DNA of 64,000 nt from Selaginella tamariscina (taxonomy: Eukaryota > Streptophyta > Lycopodiopsida > Selaginellales > Selaginellaceae): contig PUQB01000209.1 in assembly GCA_003024785.1 (NCBI GenBank), forward strand, positions 243,294 through 307,293, written 5' to 3'. The first letter of the stretch is position 1. The number at the start of each line of letters is the position of its first letter. The notes beneath the pieces were generated by a model, which worked only from the letters and a program-made list of their open reading frames with translations, was not told the origin of the DNA and did no database searches. Shown here in pieces: positions 57,894 to 64,000 of this stretch. The translations under genes were made by a program, and so were the position numbers.

Positions 57894-58917
57894 TCAAGAA
57901 TTAGATTATGCACTAATGACGGGTGGTGACGTGGCACCGCTGGGACCTCAAGCAGTAACAAAGATTCATGAGTTATTCGGATGGGCTCGAAAGAGTACGA
58001 GGCTGATGCTTTCCTTTGCGAGTAAGTGCGCGTGTGTGTAACAAGCATGGCTATATGCATTCATTTGTACCCATATTAATATAGTAACGTATTTGTGCTG
58101 CATGTTACAAATGTTTCTTAATTGTATTAAGAAGAAGAGACAAGTTGTCACATCCATTACGCATTATGTATAAATCACGAATATTACAGTCTGTTGTTTT
58201 TGTTTCAGTACACGCATGCATTGTGTATGTGGTAGGTTATTGTCCGAATTTGCCAAGAGTCGGTGATTTTGACGCTGCTGCTTTGGATCGTATAGACGAA
58301 TTAAGAACAGTCTTAACTCTGGTTTACATATTCACTTCTGTACTCTCTCTCTCTTTTCTCTCTCTCGAAAAAGGATCTTTAGTTTTAATTGAACTATGTT
58401 TCAGATTTTGGAGTTTCCCTTACCATGAGGAACGAGAGAAGCTGATTAAACTCTACCTCAGCAAATACATTGTACAGGCGGGTGAAACTAATACTAAAGG
58501 CTGGAAAACTTCTTTAAGAAATGGTTCAAAGGTGCGACGATCGTATCTTTCATGTTTCTAATTATCATAATATCATACTTTATATTAAGGTATGCATGTG
58601 TATTTGTGTACGTTTGGTTAAGATGTGTGAGCTTGGCAATCTCACGCCTGGAAAACCCTTCTGTCTTCTCAGCGGCCTCTCTTAGAAGCTCATCTGTTAC
58701 TCCCTGTATCTCAATCTTATGTTGTGGCCCTGTTTAGTTAAACATACCACGTTTAGTATAAGCATGTACATGTGTATGTGTTTGCATGATCTGTGTATGT
58801 CTTAAGTGCAACACACACACACAGCGGTGTACGGAGGCGAGGAGAGTGTCCTTACGGCGGATGCGTTTAGGGTGGTAAGGAGCTTGCGGAATCTGGATCT
58901 GACTAGACTAACTTGAT
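57894..58917 (+). pseudogene. ATAD3: ATAD3-like AAA ATPase fragment, copy 2, with an inverted segment
   Basis: The exon at 57,894-58,021 reads NQELDYALMTGGDVAPLGPQ AVTKIHELFGWARKS, the ATAD3 stretch just before Walker B. It then continues TRLMLSFAS, so the LLLFIDEADAFL part is deleted. The exon at about 58,232-58,312 gives VGDFDAAALDRIDE, from the ATN-RPGD.D....DRIDE region. 58,400-58,532 matches the copy 1 exon EEREKLIKLYLSKYIVQAGE with a frame change. The next exon is present only in reverse orientation (58,634-58,742, see separate entry). Its last third is forward again (58,836-58,917, VYGGEESVLTADAFR, with internal loss). It is clearly non-functional. Confidence 0.8.
58621..58795 (-). repeat. 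ATAD3: Inverted exon/intron segment of ATAD3 copy 2
   Basis: 58,634-58,742 is the reverse complement of 53,769-53,875 (GGCCACAACA...GGGCGTGAGATTGCC), covering GPQHKIEIQGVTDEFLREAV EKTEGFSGREIA. The flanking CA/GT intron part (58,742-58,790) is inverted with it. The outer sequence is in the normal direction, so a roughly 170-base local inversion happened after the duplication. Confidence 0.85.
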
Positions 58918-58919
58918 CA

Positions 58920-59375
58920 ACGGTTATTATTTTTGCTTTTTCATTTATATTTTGGCTTTTGTTTTTCTCTTTTTCTTGTCTTTATTTACTTTTAAGTTTT
59001 TACTACCAATTTTGTTTAGTCTACATTAGTTTATAATAATAACAACGTGAAACAAATATTTTATTACGGCAACAAGCAGAAAATGTAATTTATTGTAAGT
59101 GGTAAACTATAACATAATTCAATTTTCGTTATTAAAATTTTTAAATGAATATAAGAATATATTTCGTGGCATTATATAAAATGCATGTATATTATCTTAC
59201 TAGTTAATATTTCATTTTATGGTTAACTTAACCTTCAACTTAATTAATATCTATATATAGGAATCTATTTTAAGTTATTTTAATTAAACCTTTTAACTTA
59301 ACCTATATTATGCATTACTAAAAAAATAATTAAAAATTGTACATACATTACAAGAATCATATATATATAATTTTT
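58920..59375. other. AT-rich intergenic region
   Basis: 59,145-59,300 resembles the 3' flank of ATAD3 copy 1 (54,055-54,160: GAATATA.TTCGTGGCATTAT, ATATATAGGAATCTATTTTA), so the duplication includes downstream DNA. No gene is seen. Confidence 0.5.
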
Positions 59376-59379
59376 ATAC

Positions 59380-59890
59380 TGGGTTTGCCTAATAACTAAT
59401 ATGAAAAAAGAATAAGATTTCTTATTATTTATGTGGTGTGCCACCCCCACTAAGAAGCCTCTAATTAAGCAAGCCAAGCCGGGTGTATTGTGTACATGTT
59501 ACTTTTTCTTCTACCCAAAATAACATCAATTTATTGTTAAAAAATATTAATTTTTGATTATGGGCCCCCTTGGTTAAGGGCTAATTATAAATATTGGTGA
59601 AATGTTGAAGGATGGGTGTTTGATTCATGTAATTTTTTAATTTTTTTAGTAATGCAAAAAAATTTACATATATTATTTTTATACTTCTCAAAAATAAATA
59701 CTTGGTACTTGCCTAATAACTAATAAGAAAAAAGAATAAGATTTCTCCGGCCAATTTTTTAGTAATGCATTTATTTTTTTTAGTAATGCAAAATAGATTT
59801 ATATATATTATTTTTATACTTCCTTGGAAATAAATGCTTGGTGCCTACCTAATAACTAATAAGAAAAAAGAAAAAATTTCTTATTACTTA
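59380..59890. repeat. Three copies of a diverged repeat of 130-320 bp spacing
   Basis: The core GCCTAATAACTAATAAGAAA AAAGAATAAGATTTCTTATT recurs at about 59,385, 59,708 and 59,848. It is preceded in two copies by AGTAATGCAAAA..TTTATA..ATTATTTTTATACTT. This is an AT-rich local tandem repeat of unknown origin. Confidence 0.75.
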
Positions 59891-61640
59891 TGTGGTTGTG
59901 GTCCTTTTTTAAAAAAATTACTTCTCCTCATTAACAATAGTTGAAAGTAAGAGAGAGAGTGTGTGTGAGAGAGAAAATATTAGAGTTTTAACCCAAAGGG
60001 TCAACATGTGGCTGCCAAGTGGCCATTCAGCATCATCACCCTGTAAGTCTTTCAAGATAACCCTAAGAGTCTGTCAATTAAGCAGAAGACTTAGAGTTCT
60101 ACCTTAAGTCTATGACCATCCCCTAAACCCTAAAGGATAACCCAAGTAGACTTTAGGATCATGTCCCATTAGACCCAGACAGGCTCATGCTCTAACCCCA
60201 TAGAGGAGATGTGTTTCACACATACCCCCATAACAATTGTCACTTACCCCTTAAGGAATCACCCTCACCCGGGAGTACACCCCTTTAGTACGACAAAGGG
60301 TACCATGAACCACAACTAACCCTTAAGGGTTTGAGTGGTCAAGTCATACCCTAGACCTAAGGCTGGTACTTAGTGAAGACACAAGTGTGCATCATATGTG
60401 GACACGAGTGTTCCTGCTAAGCAAACTCCTTAAGGTTAAGTTTAGATAACCCTAAGTACATACCTTGTGAGTGGCTCATGAAGGGCTCCTGCTAATAAGC
60501 TTAGGTTGTTCAACCTCTGGATTCCAAGGAGAACATTCCCCTAGCCAAGTGTGCTAAAGCACACATAGTTATGAGACCTAACTTCCTTGAGTGGATGCAC
60601 AAGGTTTAACACCCTAATACAAGCAAAAGCATGCCTGTTTGCTAAAGTATCCAACCCCTTAACGACAAGCCATGACACAACCATGAAGGGCATGCCTCGA
60701 GCATTTATCATGTGATGTCTAACCTAGTGTCACATTTCTATGTGACACTGGCTATCATGCCATAGCCCTTAGATTCAAGAGTTGCACTAAGTGCCACAAA
60801 CATGGCTCCTAAATGCCAATTCTAAAACCCCTTAATGAACCCTCATGAACTAGGTAACATGAACCTGTCAAACAAGATCTCACGCCCATAGTTGAACAAG
60901 GACACGGATGTGCCTTGCTTGGCCATGAGTGCTACACCTAGCTTAACATGGAGGAGGAGGCTGGATACAAGCCTCTACCTCTACCTCTTGAAACGTGTAA
61001 TCCAACAGGACCTCCCAAACATGGATTCATCAACGTTAAGGGTAAGCTACCCTGAGTACCCTGCTGTCTAAAGTTGAGGCGACACAACAAAGGGTTGTAC
61101 CTTAACAACACAAGCTAAAGATTGCACCGGCAAAAAAGCAACGAACTCAATCATGAACCCAGGAGCTTTCATTCATGTACTACTTAATATATGTGATAGA
61201 GGCCCCCCCCCCCCACCTGTTTTCCTGTTTACATAAGTGGGATGGCAAGGAATCTCATTGGTGAGTTAATTAATGACCAATTGACCCTTAAATCCTAACC
61301 TGTTTAGAAGAAAACCCTAGGGTGAGGTCAACCCTAGGGGTGTTTCTACCCATATCTAACATGTTGAACTCACCAGAACCACCCAAAACTTAACTGGGAC
61401 ACAAAAAATCAAGGTAATAATTTTTTAAATGGAAGTGCTAACTTTGCCTAAAGTTTTTTACAAATACCTAATGACACCCGATCAGACCATCACTAAATAT
61501 ACAACAATCAACATCCAAAGTAAAGAGGAGTCATAATAAAAATTATGACAGATAATGCAAGAGAGAATGCATTGAGGGAGATAGACAGAGGATGCAATTG
61601 TTAAATAAATATGTATAGAGAGAGTTTTACCTAATTCATA
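59890..61640. other. GC-richer non-coding segment, possibly LTR or decayed retroelement
   Basis: About 1.3 kb (59,990-61,330) has a base composition unlike the AT-rich flanks, with many CCTTAAGG-like and AACCCTAAG motifs and no open frame. One CCCTAAACCCTAAA lies at 60,121. A run of 12 C is at 61,203. Its style recalls non-coding parts of LTR retroelements, but no terminal repeat was found. Origin unknown. Confidence 0.3.
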
Positions 61641-61681
61641 TATGATTGTGATTGTGTATTTCACTCTTTTATATTTTTCAG

Positions 61682-61956
61682 GGATTCCTAAGGAGTTCAT
61701 GACGTCTTATCTAAATCCAATCACACATATCACGTTGATAGACAACAAAGGAGGTACTCATCAAGCTGCACTTTTCAAGGATGAAAGCAAAGGAAAATAT
61801 AAGGATAGATCTGCAATATTTGGAAAAAGTTGGAAAAGATGTGTAGAAAAGATGGAAATGGATCTAAAGGATGCACTATTACTTGAAGTTGTAAATAGAA
61901 CGACTTGCAAGCTTCATTTATTCCCTATAAATACTATTGATCTTTTTATGTCTTAG
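61682..61956 (+). CDS. B3-like DNA-binding domain, last exon
   Basis: After TTTTTCAG the frame reads GIPKEFMTSYLNPITHITLI DNKGGTHQAALFKD, then IFGKSWKRCVEKMEMDLKDA LLLEVVNRTTCKLHLFPI to TAG 61,954. The pattern (IPKEFM..YL, ITL.D..GG, GW/SWK.C, ALLLEV, LHLF) fits the plant B3 domain, a seven-strand barrel that contacts the DNA major groove. Upstream exons are not found, so this is either the final exon of a longer gene or a fragment. Expected site is the nucleus. B3 identity is inferred from the pattern only. Confidence 0.5.
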
Positions 61957-61959
61957 AAA

Positions 61960-62790
61960 CTTAGTCTTAGAGCTATATTTTCCTTCTTGAAGTATAATTG
62001 TCTAAAGACTTTTTTTTCTTGTTGAAGTATAATTTTTAAATATTTATATATATATATATATAATATTACAGATTTATGTATAATGTATTGCACTAAAGAC
62101 TCATCAAAGAGAAACCAATCATTGTTATTCTAATGACAAGCTCTTTGTTGCACGTTACATTTGACTCCCACTTCAAGAATCCCCCTCCTTGGATTTTGCT
62201 CTTCTCTCCAGACAGGCACTTCTGAATAAATGTTGCAGATATGGCAGCTCAACTGCAATTGTGATGTTCAATGCTACCATACTGTAAAAACTTGGTGAAG
62301 GCAGCATTTATGATCTCATTTCTAATGACAAACACATGAAATTTGCAAAGAGGTAATGAGAAGCTGCAAAACATAAAATGACAACAAATCGCCAAGCAGA
62401 AGTTGCACAACATAAGACTTTCACCTCAACCCAACATAATTGACATTGTCATATTAAATTGAATAAAGAACAAGTTGTGTTTAATCCAATGAAATTGAAT
62501 GAATGCAAGCTATGACCCTAGTTCCAACCATGCTTTGCCACATCATGAAAGTGTGGTTGAGTAAGCATAATATAATAATATTATAATATCATTAAATTCC
62601 ATGTTTACTTCCGACCATTTTTTCTTCATGCTCTTCCTTTCCCTCTCTGGATCCCTCAAATGACTGTTGTGTTAAGGTCAATAGTATATTTCATATTTTG
62701 ATGTATATACTATATTCTCTTTAAGAATTCAAAATCAATAGACCTAAACCAATGTGTAAATTAAACCAATGATTTCTTGATTTTGTGGTT
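61960..62790. other. Intergenic region, nothing recognised
   Basis: Mixed composition without an open frame that resembles a gene. Confidence 0.4.
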
Positions 62791-62799
62791 TTTGGTCCT

Positions 62800-64000
62800 G
62801 GAAAATCATGACTTGCCTCTGTTGACTGCAACGTACGGCTGAATGGATGATGTTGACCAAGCACACTTGTACTCTCTTGCATCAACATGCCTCCAAGATC
62901 GATGTTAGATAGGACGAGTGTAATCAGAATACGTCAAAACTGGAGGAGTCGTCAACAGCTTCTTAAGATTTGCAAACACTTGCTCATGATTCTTAGACCA
63001 AACAAGAGATGATGTTGACGAATTCAATAAAGCCCGAAATGGTGCAATATGATCCCGAAAGATGATCCACAAAACATCTAAGATATTGTACCTTGCAAGA
63101 AAGCATTACACATCATTCACACACTTTGGCGTAGAGAACTTCAAAACTGCAACAAGTTTGTCAGGATTAATTTGCAACCTTCATGGGAAATGCGATAGCC
63201 AATATAAGTGGTGTCATTGGATCTAAATATACACTTAAACCGCTTCAATTTCAAAACAACTTTCTACAACCAATCCAAAACCTTATGTACATCATAAACA
63301 TGGTCCTCCCATGTCTCTTTCGAGTGGATCAAAACATTATCAATGAAATCGACAGTCACCTTTGACATATCACAAAGAACCTCGTCTATCATAAGTTGGA
63401 AAGTTGCTAAAGCATTGTTCAAACCGAAAGGCATCATCAAGAACTCATACAAACCAAATAGTGTTCCAAAAGTAGTCTTAAGAATGCCATGTCAGCCATC
63501 AGAACTTGCCAATATCCAAATGTGAAATTTAGCTTGGTGAACCAATGGCTCCACTCTAGTCAATCCAGAAGATCTGTAATACAAGGAAGTAATAACATCC
63601 AAAATAGTCACATCATTTAACAGGTGATAGTTATGCATAACCGAGTACTTCCATCCAACTTTGTCAGAAGATAAAGTTCACATGCCCAAAAACTTTAAGA
63701 GTTCTAGATAGCATCCTTTTCCAATATTCCTTAAATTTACCTGCAAGATTGAGCTCTTTCAATGACCGACATCGAACATGTACCTTGATAGGCCTAACAT
63801 CATTGGAATAGGGTGATGTTACAATTTTGGCTCCAAACGATAAGTCGAAGTCAAAAAGATTAGTATATTTCTTCTTGAGTTAATTAACAACTGCATCACA
63901 ATAATCATTTGAGAAATCTAATGAGGGAATAGAAGAGCATAAAGGAAAGAGTAGGAAGTAAGGGTGAAACAAAAATGTTAAATAAGGAGGAGACTTTTCA
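62800..64000 (-). mobile_element. Ty3/gypsy-type retrotransposon pol remnant
   Basis: On the minus strand 63,264-63,452 reads YEFLMMPFGLNNALATFQLM and VDFIDNVLIHSK, the reverse-transcriptase block FLVMPFGL.NAP.TFQ followed by the catalytic Y.DD.L.YS box. Here the box is FIDN, with the second Asp lost. Towards lower coordinates come sequences like the KC.F and connection/RNase H region (LEVL..RDHIAPFRALLNSS, HEQVFANLKKLLTTPPVLTY near 62,920-63,010). All frames are interrupted by stops. It is a dead insertion that continues beyond the window end. Confidence 0.75.

Noticed and set aside
60121..60134. Interstitial telomere (CCCTAAACCCTAAA)
   Set aside because: Only two units; this can occur by chance or as a telo-box.

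Overview
The window is nuclear DNA of a land plant. It has spliced genes with short AT-rich introns flanked by GT..AG, plant gene families (RPW8/NB-LRR-like resistance genes, a Dof-like zinc finger, a B3-like domain, a trihelix/Myb-like domain, xanthine dehydrogenase, ATAD3 and Msp1 AAA ATPases, a P450 fragment), AAACCCTA telo-box motifs near gene starts and many TA, CT and GT microsatellites. A non-seed plant (moss, fern or relative) is a guess from the short introns, the unusual NLRs and the Crinkler-like gene. Most genes carry stops, frameshifts or truncations. Some single-base indels may be assembly errors.

Layout. (1) 1-5050: copy A of a DNA transposon, cut by the window edge. (2) 5.07-8.1 kb: exons for the C-terminal half of xanthine dehydrogenase (minus strand), then a P450 fragment. 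(3) 8.5-14.1 kb: an unrecognised gene, part of which is duplicated around a PIF/Harbinger-like insertion with a Myb/trihelix ORF. (4) 14.2-14.8 kb: an orphan copy of an NLR 5' flank, directly followed by an old, decayed relative (copy C, about 14.85-22.17 kb) of the same transposon family. (5) 22.2-35.9 kb: an NLR cluster with two duplicated NLR tails, NLR1 (minus, 24.2-28.6 kb) and the inverted pseudogene NLR2 (plus, 33.2-35.9 kb). (6) 36-38.65 kb: a broken Crinkler-like P-loop NTPase gene. (7) 38.9-39.15 kb: the last exon of xanthine dehydrogenase, a 419-base N gap, then transposon copy B (39.57-47.3 kb). (8) 48.7-50.1 kb: an unrecognised spliced gene. (9) 53.2-58.9 kb: a group of broken AAA ATPase genes (two ATAD3 pieces, one Msp1/ATAD1 piece) around a Dof-like gene. 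(10) 59-64 kb: AT-rich repeats, a B3-like exon and a decayed Ty3/gypsy reverse transcriptase.

The most interesting system is the transposon family A/B/C. Each copy has two divergent genes. The plus-strand gene is a MULE-like transposase (WRKY/GCM1-type zinc finger, DDE-like core with a CxxH motif, SWIM zinc finger). The minus-strand gene encodes a ParB-like domain (DGNHR motif) followed by a beta-type (motif IV before motif I) amino-methyltransferase-like domain. In A and B an array of near-identical palindromes (CCAGTCGGCATGCCGACTGG) lies between the genes, and the half-site AGTCGGCA recurs near the ends. The right end carries a perfect four-module heat-shock element. I infer a transposon that brings its own DNA-binding and possibly DNA-methylating protein with cognate sites, and that could respond to heat.

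The second notable point is structural. Xanthine dehydrogenase is split: its last exon abuts copy B and its upstream exons abut copy A, 34 kb away and in the wrong relative order. This points to transposon-mediated rearrangement or to a misassembly at the N gap.
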